Shown: piece after piece, positions 13,001-23,557 of the stretch | Position numbering within the stretch: position 1 is the stretch's first letter | How the letters are laid out: every line of letters starts with the position of its first letter | Assembly (NCBI RefSeq): GCF_045679555.1 | Contig: NC_092094.1 | Coordinates: forward strand, 33,744,430-33,808,429 | From: Salvelinus alpinus | Taxonomy: Eukaryota > Chordata > Actinopteri > Salmoniformes > Salmonidae | Length of the DNA stretch: 64,000 nt | Reading direction: 5' to 3' | Translations under genes and position numbers: made by a program | The notes under the pieces: generated by a model | Databases searched by the model: none | Told to the model about the DNA's origin: nothing | What the model saw: only the letters and a program-made list of their open reading frames with translations

Positions 13001-16000
13001 GAATTTCAGTCACATTAGAATTAACTGAGAAAAAAGACTGGGTGCATTGGAGGGATGACTCTTTGGTCTTACCCCAAATGAGATGAATGCACCCATCACA
13101 CTTCCTGCAATGGTGGAAAAGCCTCCAACCATGACAGCATGCAGTTCAGATTTGGTCATGTCCAACAAATAGGGGCGAATCAGCAATGGCGCTTCAGTCT
13201 GATGAAGAAAACATTAAAAAGAGGAACGCTTTAATAAAGAATTCTACACAGCAAGTGAATAGAATCAACTAAGCCTAACAAAGTTGATTTAATGTTTAAC
13301 GGATGCCCCGCTTCACTTTTTTTTAAAATAATGATTGGAACGATTCATTTGAATCAATGAATTTACAAAAGAATTTGACGAAATGAATGATTACCATACA
13401 AATATTTTTAAAACAGCTGAAGCAAGCACACGCATTTTCTACAGGAAATGTCCCTTTTTTAGTTTAGCCATATTTATCTTACCTTAGAAGTGTTTAATTG
13501 AATTGCAATGTCCCATAAATTGAATGCCCAAATCAACTTGAAGTATCTACAAAACAAGTTTTGCAGCCACATAATCCAAAACGTAAATAAATAAATATTT
13601 GATTCCTAAAATGACTGTTCTCGATAAACAAATGAATAACTTGATTCACATGATTTGAGCAATCACGGTGGACCGAATTATGTGAATCAAATGAACCATT
13701 TGTTAATTTGTTAAGATTTTACTGAGTTACAGTTCATATAAGGAAATCAGTCAATTGAAATACATTTGTTAGGCCCTAATCTATGGATTTCACATGACTG
13801 TGAATACAGATATGCATCTCGGCCACAGATATATACAGTATTTTGTAAAAGGTAGGTGTGTGGATCAGAAAACCAGTCAGTATCTGGTGTGAACACCATT
13901 TGCCTCATGTAGCACATCACATCTCCTCCACATAGAGTTGATCAGGCTGTTGATTGTGGCCTGTAGAATGTTGTCCCATTCCTCTTCAATGACTGTCGCT
14001 GGATATTTTTTTTATTTAACCTTAATTTAACTAGGCAAGTCAGTTAAGAACAAATTCTTATTTACAATGACGGCCTGGGAACAGTGGGTTAACTGCCTTG
14101 TTCAGGGGCAGAATGGCAGATTTTTACCTTGTCAGCCCGGGGATTCGATCTAGCAACCTTTCAGTTACTGGCCCAATACTCCAACCACTAGGCTACCTGC
14201 TGCCCCGATATTGGTGGGAACTGGAACACACTGTTGTACATGTCAATCCAGAGCATCCCTAACATGCTAAATGGGTGATGTCTGGTGAGTATGCAGGCTA
14301 TGGAATAACTGGGACATTTTCAGCTTCCAGGAATTGTGTTCAGATCCTTGCGACATGGGGCTGTGCATTATCATGCTGAAACATGAGGTGAAGGAGGCGG
14401 ATGAATGGTACGACAATGGGCCTCAGGATCTCGTCACAGTATCTCTGTGCATTCAAATTGCCATTGATAAAATCCAATTGCGTTCGTTGTCCGTAGCTTA
14501 TGCCAGCCTATATCATAACCCCCCATAACCGCCACCATAGGGCACTCTTGTAACGGCTGTCTTCGGGTGAAAGAGAGGAGGACCAAAATGCAGCGTGATG
14601 ATAATCCATATTTTAATTAGGATATTTAAACGACGAACAAAAACAACAAACTGACAGAAGGAACCGAAAACGCTACAGTCCTGAACATGGGAACACAGAA
14701 CAGATGAACACACGAACAGGAACAATCACCCACAAACAGAGACAATGACAAACACCTGCCTCTGATTGAGAACCATATTAGGCCAAACAACAAACCCAAC
14801 ATAGTAACACAAAACATAGAATGCCCACCCAGCTCACGTCCTGACCAACTAAACAAAGACTAAACAAAGGAAATAAGGTCAGGAACGTGACAGTACCACC
14901 CCCCCCCCCCCAAGGTGCGGACTCCGGCCGCAAAACCTGAACCTATAGGGGAGGGTCTGGGTGGGCATCTGTCCACTCTGGCGCTGGACGTGGCCCCAAC
15001 CCCACCATAGTTAATCCTCGCTTCCGTGGCCTCCTCTTAACGGCGATCCTCCAAATTAACCCCACTGGACTGATGGGCGCCTCTGGACTGAGGGGCAGCT
15101 CCGGACTGAGGGGCAGCTCCGGACTGAGGAGGAATTCCGGCATCGCCGGCGTGACAGGCAGCTCTGGCAGCTCCTGGCTGACTGACGGCTCTGGCAGGTC
15201 CTGGCTGACTGACGGCTCTGGCAGCTCCTGGCTGAATGACTGCTCTGGCAGCTCCTGGCTGGCTGACGGCTCTGGCAGCTCCTGGCTGATTGACGGCTCT
15301 GGCAGCTCCCGGCTGGCGGGCGGCTCTGGCAGCTCCCGGCTGGCGGGCGGCTCTGGCAGCTCCCGGCTGGCGGGCGGCTCCTGTCTGGCGGGCGGCTCCT
15401 GTCTGGCGGGCGGCTCCTGTCTGGCGGGCGGCTCCTGTCTGGCGGGCGGCTCCTGTCTGGCGGGCGGCTCCTGTCTGGCGGGCGGCTCCTGTCTGGCGGG
15501 CGGCTCCTGTCTGGCGGGCGGCTCCTGTCTGGCGGGCGGCTCTGGCGGCTCCTGACTGGCGGGCGGCTCTGGCGGCTCCTGACTGGCGGGCGGCTCTGGC
15601 GGCTCCTGACTGCCGGGCGGCTCTGGCGGCTCCTGACTGCCGGACGGCTCTGGCGGCTCCTGACTGCCGGACGGCTCTGAAGGCTCAGGACAGATGGGCG
15701 GCTTTGAAGGCTCAGGACAGACGGGCGGCTCTGAAGGCTCAGGACAGACGGGCCACTCAGACGGTGCTGGGCAGACTGGCAGCTCAGACGGCGCTGGGCA
15801 GACGGGCAGCGCAGGCGGCGCTGGGCAGACGGGCAGCGCAGGCGGCGCTGGGCAGACGGGCAGCGCAGGCGGCGCTGGGCAGACGGGCAGCGCAGGCGGC
15901 GCTGGGCAGACGGCAGACTATGGCCTGCTGAGGCGCACAGTATGCCTGGTGCGTGGTGCCGGAACTGGTGGTACCGGGCTAGGGACACGCACCTCAAGGC

Positions 16001-19000
16001 TAGTGCGGGGAGCAGCAACAGGACGTACAGGGCTCTGGAGACGCACAGGAGGCTTAGTGCGTGGTGCCGGATCTGGTGGTACCGGGCTGGAGACACGCAC
16101 CACAGGGCGAGTGCGTGGAGGAGGAACAGGGCTCTGAAGACGCACAGGAAGCCTGGTGCGTGGTGTTGGCACTGGTGGTACTGGGCTGGGGCGAGGAGGT
16201 GGCACCGGAAAGGGAAGGCGTCTGGAGCTCTTAAGCACCAAGCCTGCCCAACCTTACCTGGTTGAATGCTTCCCGTAGCCAGGCCAGTGCGGCGAGGTGG
16301 AATAGCCCGCACTGGGCTGTGCTGGCGAACCGGGGACACGATGCGTAAGGCTGGTGCCATGTACACCGGCCCGAGGAGACGCACTGGAGACCAGATGCGT
16401 TGAGCCGGCTTTATGGCACCTGGCTCGATGCCCACTCTAGCCCGGCCGATACGTTGAGCTGGGAAGTACCGCACCGGGCTAAGCACACGTACAGGAGACA
16501 CCGTGCGCTTTTCCGCATAACACGGTGTCTGCCCGTACTCTCGCTCTCCACGGTAAGCACGGGAAGTTGGCGCAGGTCTCCTACCTGACTTCGCCACACT
16601 CCCCTTTAGCCACCCCCCCAAGACATTTTTGTGCTAAATCCTCTTGAGTTCTCGAGGGATGTTTAGGGGGTTACCCTGACCAGGACTCAAACTGTGGTCC
16701 CTGTGACTGTCATTCCAAAACCCTTTTTCAAAAGGCTAAAATCTCTTGGTACGGTCACTAGGTGTTTTACTAAGGTTGTTTAGTATTTTTACAAATTGTA
16801 TTGTATTTTGTCATATTTTATTTTTATTCGCTCGCCTCACTTTTCAAAAAATGTAATCTGTTAAACAGTAAATCAACTTTGTATGTCCTAATCCTCATCA
16901 ATATTACTTTGTAAGACATTGTGAAGTGTAAACATCACTTAGTGTAATTACTACAATGGTGTTATCTTAAGTATATTTATCCTCCAATAATTCTTATATT
17001 GAAGTAGGAACTGAAATACCCTCGACTACAAACAGGCAAATGTACCTGTCCAACAAATATGTTGCCTGCAACACTCAAGGTCTCAGTGGGTGAGGTTCCC
17101 ATCGTTATCTGCATTACCCATGCGATCTGAAAGGGGGAAAACACATGGCTTCTTGTAAACATAAATCATACAGTACACACACAAACCTAGAGCCATATCT
17201 ATATGACTGTGCCCAAACCTAACACAGAAGCTTCATATAGGGCTTAATGTTTGAAGGTCTCTTACCTTAATGATGAGCCATTGCATTATTCCAAGGAAAT
17301 AAAGGACTGACATCACACTGCTGAAGAATATCACAATGGGCAAAGCCTGGAGAAGGAACAGGGACATATATTGATCAAGCCTGGATTCATTATCAAATAA
17401 ATAAATGTTTCTAGTACATCTACTGAACTATTGCTCACTGACCTGAAATGCGAAGATGTCGGATACTAGTGGTCCAAAAACAAATGATGACCCGTTTGTT
17501 GTGTAGTTCAAGAATATCTGAAATTTTAAAAACGAGGGAAAAGATGATTGTCTGCTCATTTGTATTCATGTCAACAATGAGGCTCATAGTTTGTCATTCC
17601 ATGCAACTAGCTACAATTGTTACTTACATAATACTGTCTCAAATCAATGGTTAAGACAAAATAGCAGTTTTAGATTAGAGTCTGTAGATTAGAGAGTCTG
17701 CCAGGTCGCAGTTGTAAATGAGAACTTGTTCTCAACTGGCCTACCTGGTTAAATAAAGGTGAAATAAAAAATAAATAAAAAAAGTGGTTGTAAATAGCTT
17801 CATGGGCCATCCATGAGATTTCACTGTGCCTCATAAAAGAGGGACCTCCCAGATACAAGGACAATTTCCAGGTTGTCAAGGTTTACTTCTTTAAGATAAG
17901 GAGATAAGGAGCACTTCAGCAACAAGGATACCTGCACTTCTTTTCCAAGCCATTGGAAGGCTGTGAGTCCTGGCTCTGTCCTTATGACAAACAGTGCGAT
18001 ACAGAATTGTAAACCAAGACCCCAAAAGACTGACCTCCATGCCACCTGAAACAGAGACAAACAAACACACTTGACATACTCTTCAAACAATGTTTGGATA
18101 TGCATTATTGTTTAACAAGGGATTCTCCATAAATTGGTGAGTCAATAGAAGGAATTACTAGGCGTAACTGGTAAAAGACATACAAGGCCAAAGGAAATTC
18201 AAAGTCTAAAGAAAACAGTCATAGATAAGCGGTTATAACCAATCATGTTTTATTACAGGTAGACATGCATTATGGGAAAGCCTGGCCACTCTCATCCTGT
18301 GATGGGATCGGAGCGATTTGCTGTGATGTTAAGCGTACCTCTGTCCTGTGGGCTGAGAAGATGAAAATGACTAGAATGAACATGCAGACCCCTCCAAATG
18401 AGATGAGCTGCTCTGGTCGCTTGCTTGTGTCCACAACGAGCCAAGTCACCAGCAGGACCAGCACCGCAACAACGAAAACTCTAAAGAACCCACAACAGAC
18501 TCACAGACTCAGTCAGAGAAAAAAACTCACCAAATTAATTCATTTTCTCAGACCATTTAAAGTGTCCATATGAAATAGCTGCTTACCCTATTATCCATCC
18601 CCGGAAATTGTTGAAGCATCTTTGAGCTGGTATGAAACATTTGGTTATGCTATCTCCATGGTATGTCTTCACAAGGTCATAGGCTTTGGAGACAACTGCC
18701 AAACTGGTGAGGACCACAAGGGCAATGGCCCTCTCAAAGTCCAATATGCAGGCTGTGATGAAGTATGCCACATAGCCTGTGATATAGAAACAAAGGTAAT
18801 ATCAAAAGAGCATCACATTGTTGTGATGAGCAATTGTCAGGGGACTGGTTCTTAGAACATTTCACTTTCATAGGATAATTCATAGGATAGTGTACAATTT
18901 TCTCATTCAGTCTGGTTTTATTTTCTGGTATTTGCACAAAAGGCAACACCTATAATTAGCAATGAGTTTGTAAATTAGAAGCCCAATATGTACATTTGTT

Positions 19001-20177
19001 AGGGTTAAATTCAAATAAAATACCTGCTCCGAGCAAGCCCAGTACAATGCATTTGATGGTTTTGGCGTGAGCATTAAAGTAATCCTCTGTGGCATTAATA
19101 GGCTTGCAAACCTTACTAAAGAACAAATCAAAGAACAGGTTAGTTACCACGGCATATTACAAACAACCATTGTTATATTTATCTAATAATCAACAAAGAC
19201 ATTACAACTTGTCTTTCTTTTCTGCACAATAGCTTGACGTGGCGTCAGGTAATGGACTACGCTGCCTTGTATTTATATTGGGAGGTTTCTCTTATGAGTT
19301 CATAAACATGAGGACTTCATGAAATAGGATAGCTCAAGGTAAAAGCAGGGACAAGAAGATTATCTGAGGTTGGAATTCAATCAAATAAACACATTGCAGA
19401 AAAATTGTTTTGTCTCTCGCTCTGCACAATGTACAGAACATTTACTGATACTAATAACACCATGTTATTGAATGGGTGAGACAAAACTAAACAAATTTTG
19501 ATTTGAGTCAAACTTTTGCTGTGAAGTACTGTAGTGTAATTGTGTTCTACATCCCTGCAACGAGGTGTTGATTAAATCTGTTTCTCAGAATCAACATTCA
19601 AAACGTTATGCTGATGTGTGTGCACCACAATAAACACTACAAACTTTAGCCCTTTAGTTTGATTGGCATACCTTAAATATAATCCCAATCCTTTTCTTGA
19701 GTGCTCCTCTTTGATACTGCTTCTGTTACTAACTGAAATGTCATCCTCCTGAGAGGAATGAAGTGTCTGTTTATTCATCCATTCACATACTGTACATGTT
19801 GAAAAATGTAAGCATGCAATTTTTTCTTTACATACCTGCGTTTCAAATCCCTCATTGACCACTCCAAGTCCATTAACATGAGACACAACTTTAAGCGCTG
19901 TACCAGTGGCTTCCGCTGAAAAAGAGAGGCAATGTTTAGTCATTTGTATCAGCTGTTTGAAAAACAATGTGTTCACCACACTCAATGGAGCCAAAAACGT
20001 TACAGGTTAAGTTTGTATTTCCTCTGTGAAACACGTTGAGATTCTAGCACCCAGGGAGCATTCAAACACTATCCTCATGGTCATCTTGTGGAAAACAGTC
20101 CTCAAAAACACACGTTCTATTCAAAACTTCCTTAAATGTTCAATTCAGGAAAACAGGAATGACAATAACTTACTCAT
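10075..20177 (-). CDS. slc28a1: Concentrative nucleoside transporter, SLC28A1-like
   Basis: Sodium-coupled nucleoside importer of the plasma membrane (CNT family). Minus-strand exons, from the start: 20,174-20,177 (ATGA only), 19,836-19,915, 19,672-19,748, then near 19,021-19,117, 18,583-18,780, 18,340-18,480, 17,930-18,046, 17,445-17,520, 17,263-17,347, 17,047-17,127, 13,069-13,200, 12,832-12,965, 12,535-12,710, 12,002-12,200, 10,758-10,840, 10,553-10,650, 10,291-10,402 and 10,075-10,187. Family blocks are clear: [100 protein letters not shown], then a C-terminal cysteine-rich extracellular segment with NTT and NAT glycosylation sequons. The linkage to alpk3 and znf592 suggests slc28a1; slc28a2 or slc28a3 cannot be excluded by eye. 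One intron (13,200-17,046) is swollen by transposons. Confidence 0.9.
10918..11058 (-). mobile_element. Salmonid tRNA-derived SINE (partial)
   Basis: The stretch reads as the reverse complement of a SmaI/HpaI-type SINE: CCTTTATTTAACTAGGCAAG at the tail, then the block with GGGCCAATTGTGCGCTGCCC. The tRNA-like head is mostly missing. The next about 60 bases (11,060-11,122) match a short fish repeat with the GCTCTGGATAAAAGTGTCTG core, found again near 40,388 in the other orientation. Confidence 0.8.
11199..11765 (+). repeat. Possible solo LTR of an endogenous retrovirus-like element
   Basis: A non-coding block in an slc28a intron with LTR-like layout: a TGTTGTCAGG start, TATA-like motifs, AATAAA near 11,665 and a T/G-rich tail ending near GCATTAATAAAGG. 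The ends are not sharply defined and no target duplication was confirmed. Treated as a broken fossil; no internal genes are seen. Confidence 0.35.
13700..14548 (-). mobile_element. Tc1-like transposon fragment (broken by a SINE and an LTR element)
   Basis: The sequence matches the C-terminal half of a Tc1-like transposase on the minus strand and its flank, of the same family as the copies at 43,574-48,529 and 50,175-51,318. Shared blocks include GTGAACACCATTTGCCTCAT and the CGACATGGGGCTGTGCATTA region. A SINE interrupts it at 13,998-14,206, and an LTR element begins inside it at 14,549. The remainder of the transposon is not seen beyond the LTR element. Confidence 0.8.
13998..14206 (-). mobile_element. 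HpaI-type salmonid SINE inserted in the Tc1 fragment
   Basis: Reverse complement of a full-length HpaI-type SINE. The tRNA-like head is at the right (complement of GGGGCAGCAGGTAGCCTAGT, 14,187-14,206) with a B-box-like GTTGCTAGATCGAATCC, and the shared LINE-type tail TTTAACTAGGCAAGTCAG is at the left. It splits the surrounding Tc1 sequence, so it is younger than the transposon. Confidence 0.88.
14549..16625 (-). mobile_element. LTR-type element copy A in an slc28a intron (broken)
   Basis: One LTR is seen at 14,549-14,892 (TG...CA), next to a run of G on the minus strand that fits a polypurine tract. The internal part, read on the minus strand, holds a 521-codon open frame. Its start region matches the element at 23,046-26,413 ([46 protein letters not shown]), followed by arrays of 27- and 18-bp units such as PPDRSR and PSAQRRLRC. 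No reverse transcriptase, integrase or envelope is seen. Only one terminal repeat is present, so the copy is broken. It is older than the element at 23 kb, judged from the difference between their sequences. Confidence 0.8.
15160..15915 (-). repeat. Coding-phase minisatellite of LTR element A
   Basis: Tandem units of 27 bp (about 15,165-15,375, 15,540-15,680 and 15,760-15,910) and 18 bp (about 15,375-15,540, nine or more near-perfect copies of a GGCGGGCGGCTCCTGTCT-type unit). All unit lengths are multiples of three, so reading frames stay open across the array on both strands. Confidence 0.9.
17685..17790 (+). repeat. SINE or LINE 3' tail fragment
   Basis: The block GAGAACTTGTTCTCAACTGG, then CCTACCTGGTTAAATAAAGG and an A-rich end, is the tail of salmonid SINEs. 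No head is seen. Confidence 0.6.
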
Positions 20178-20534
20178 TGTGCGTGCTCTTAGTCTGTGTG
20201 ACGAATGCTATGTTGCATAATACTGTGCCGGGAAATATACACTGCCCTCCTTGAGAAATCTTATCATTAATTAACAGACAAGTTCAAGAGAAGCTTTAAT
20301 AAGTTTCTCAGGCAGTCCTTGACGCAGGCATAAAATAAATATTAGATTAGAGGCATTCTGTTTACTTTGGAAACAAAATACTTCACTTTGCCCATTCATC
20401 AAAAATAAATAACAGAAACGATTTTAGACTTAGGCCTAACCATGTAATAACATCCAATATGCAATGGTTGAGTAGATATAACTGACTTTGTTAGGGTTAA
20501 ATTCCTACTAAAGAGTCCATACAGTATAGTGGAT

Positions 20535-20972
20535 TGTCAGGACCCGGTGCAAGAAACAGTCACTAAATCGGCAGAACCCAGAAGATGAGGCAGACACAGC
20601 TGTACTAGAGATGGTGGTTTAATAAAAAATAGATATCTTCCAAAATACAAAGAAAATCCACAAAGTGGTAAAAACAGCAAGGGAAAAACAAACCTCAAAA
20701 GACTAATACAAAATACAAAAGAACAAAACCAGAGAACCTCTGGAAAATCCAACAAGAGAAAAATATATGTTCACAACAAGGCTGGGGCTGGGTGCTAACA
20801 TACAAACACTGAGCAAGGAACTGAGGAACACACAGGGATTAAATACTAACAAGGGAACGACATACAGGTGCAAACAATAATTAGAGCAAGGGCAAAAACA
20901 AAAGGTACAAAAAAGGTGCAATGGGGACATCTAGTGACAAAAAACCAGAACAGTCCTGGCCAAAACCTGACA
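20535..20972 (-). repeat. Candidate solo LTR (unassigned family)
   Basis: A 438-bp block that starts TGTCAGGACC and ends AAACCTGACA, with short inverted ends of TGTCAGG/CCTGACA type. Its style, A-rich with a TTTAATAAA motif near the left end, resembles the other LTRs in the window. The flanks share only GAT, so the target duplication is not convincing. A broken fossil without internal genes. Confidence 0.5.
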
Positions 20973-21863
20973 GATTATCCTAGAACGTCTATCTGGTAAA
21001 CCCTCCACACTCTACTAAGTAGAAAAACAGCAGACCTAGACCTTTTTTTCTCCAGTACAACCATAACATACATTTGACATGTCTCATAAAAGTGCTCTTT
21101 GAAAAAATATGACACATTTAAAAAGCTTTAGACAAATATGTACTTAAAAATGTAATCTAAAAGATTGCCTATTTTTTTCAAGTCACAAACGCAGTGCTAT
21201 TTGCTTCTGTAAACAAGATGCCAGTGTTGCACAATACAAATTCTGTTATGTTGGTTTGTATGGACAGTGTAGACAAAGATTTTTATAACTTAACCCAAGA
21301 TAGACCACAGCCTGTCGTGTCCAATGGGAACAAATTAGTCATAGTGGGCAGAACAATCAAGGAGGGGGGCAGAGCCAAGCACGAACTAGCGAGATCCTAT
21401 AGGCGCGTTCTAGCATATGTTTGTATATTTCTGTTAGGGAACGCCTACTCTGAAGTGCACATGTGCAATAACTACATTTGCCATTGCACTCCTAAACACA
21501 ATTGAAAAAAAAACTTTTGCAGAGGGTAAATACTACATAACTTAGTCCACTCTGTTCGTAACAGATTCTAGTTTTGGGAACAGAAAACTGTATTGAGATC
21601 AAATGTTTCATTAATCAGAAAATTTGCATAATGTTGGCCAAAATCCATCTCTCTCCATCTTCTCCCACTGCTGGCAACTAGGCTTCCTCTCATCACCATA
21701 TTTTGTAGTGAGTGGATACGCCAACCGGATGATTCACACTTATACATCCGGTGAAATATCTGGCTCATTGTTCTGTGCTATAACTGCAGTCCAGATCGTA
21801 TATGCTATTGGGTTCAATAGGTCGTTTAGTTGTTTTTCAACTATACAAACTCAACTCACTTAA

Positions 21864-22133
21864 AGGGATACTTCCGGGTTTTGTCAATTAACTCGTGGAT
21901 ACCATTTTTATGTCTCTGTATACAGTTTGAAGGAAGTTGTTAACTAGTGCTAGTACAATTGCTATTTAGCGTGCTAGTAGATACCCATAGACTTCCAGTC
22001 ATTGCGCTAACACTAGTTACGGCACACGGAACTACCTTTAACTTCCTTCATACTGGACAGAGACAAAAATGGTATCCACGACTTCATCTGACTCTTGGGA
22101 AGTAGATACAAATCCCATTACCAAAATATCCCT
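21864..22133. mobile_element. piggyBac-type MITE with TTAA target duplication
   Basis: A 270-bp non-coding element with ends AGGGATA and TATCCCT, bounded on both sides by TTAA (21,860-21,863 and 22,134-22,137). Inner parts are also inversely related: GGATACCATTTTTATGTCTC on the left and the complement of GAGACAAAAATGGTATCC on the right. TTAA duplication is the mark of the piggyBac superfamily. Confidence 0.75.
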
Positions 22134-23045
22134 TTAATATTCATAATTTGTTTGGAAAGACGGATACATACATCTCACATTTGAAAGAAGCAGAGAAGGA
22201 GAAAACCAATTCCATGAGTGCATCTAATGACAGCTATTTGTTCTACTCATTACTGCTCACAACTTAAACAGTCTCAGACATCAGACAAAGTGGCAAAGTG
22301 CTAAAGAAATGTAGACAATCTAGCTGAACCGCATAAAAATCAACTGGCCCTCAAGCCATTCCAGAGTAGGATGAGAAATTGAGAATACATTACTGGTCAT
22401 TTAAAAGTAAGCTGATTCACATTTCATTGTCTTCAAATATGGCTTAATAGCCAGTGAACATCGCCAGAGCGAAATGTATTAACAGGTGTTAATGACAACA
22501 TTTATGGATTTTGCTGCAATTAAATTGAGAAGGTCATGAGTCACTGATTTGGTCTCACCTAAGTGTCCTTTAGCAAATGATTCCAAGTAAATAACGTATG
22601 ATTCATACCATTTCCTTGTATTGTTTATAGATATATTTATAAGCAATACATTAACTAACGGCATGATTTTACACAATTTTCTGCAGTCTCCAACGGTCCT
22701 GTTTTTAATGTATTAGAAGCAACATTTTATGACATAGTAGCCATTGTAGAAAAAGCACCTTGTGTAATAAAAGATTCCAATAATCAGAATTGGTCTGGCA
22801 AATTCAGTTGCCCATTGCCAATCTATTTTGAGGCCCAGGGTGTGCTCAATGTGTTAAGTGTTCACAGAAGCAGTTATGGAGCTTAGCATCTAATGTCTAA
22901 TGCAGTTCTGCTATCAAAAATGGAAATTTGCCCTAAAAAATATGTAATTTTAATAAGACTGATTAGTGTTCATCCACTGAAAGTCAAATCCTAGCAGGAA
23001 CTGGTCATAAGACACCAACATAATGTTATTCATAAAGAATCAGTG

Positions 23046-23546
23046 TGTAACGGCTGTCGCTCTCCTCATCCTCGGATGAGGTGAGGAGAGAAGGATCTTC
23101 AGACCAAAACGCAGGCTCAGGGAAATAAGCCATCTTTATTATAAATTACGATGGCACACGAAACGAAACAAAACACTTTCCAAACTACAAAATAAGAAAA
23201 CGACGTTGACGCAACCTGAACATAAACTTACATAACTAAACATAAACTTACGTACAGGAAAACAGACGACATCGAAACGAAACGAAACAAACAAACGCTA
23301 CAGTCCCATGTGGTACGAACAGACATACGGACACAGGAGACAATCACCCACCAACAAACAGTGAGAATGCCCTACCTAAATATGACTCTTGATTAGAGGA
23401 AAACGCAAACCACCTGCCTCTAATCAAGAGCCATACCAGGCAAACCAAAACCAACATAGAAACGAATAACATAGACTGCCCACCCAAAACACATGCCCTG
23501 ACCATAAACACATAAAAACAACATAAAACAGGTCAGGACTGTTACA
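23046..23546 (-). repeat. LTR of element B (3' copy)
   Basis: 501 bp, TG...CA. It contains a perfect 14-bp inverted repeat (23,386-23,399 with 23,417-23,430) and the minus-strand poly(A) signal. Nearly identical to the other LTR. Confidence 0.93.
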
Positions 23547-23557
23547 GTACCCCCCCC

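Larger units (their letters stand above)
20178..23045. other. Intergenic region upstream of slc28a1-like
   Basis: No gene is recognised. It contains a candidate solo LTR at 20,535-20,972 and a piggyBac-type MITE at 21,864-22,133, listed separately. The part nearest 20,178 should hold the slc28a promoter, but no clear TATA box is seen. The stretch 22,138-23,045 shows nothing beyond AT-rich unique-looking DNA. Confidence 0.6.

Noticed and set aside
14943-15143. Short minus-strand frame with SPELPLSPE repeats
   Set aside because: It is an off-frame reading of the same element A repeat region and has no independent support.
15073-16265. Long plus-strand open frames rich in Gly, Ser and Ala over the element A repeats
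   Set aside because: They mirror the tandem array, whose unit lengths are multiples of three. Stops are absent by composition and the frames have no start context or family likeness.
20535-20972. Target duplication of the candidate solo LTR
   Set aside because: Only three matching bases flank it. The LTR-like block is kept as a feature with modest confidence, but the duplication is not claimed.
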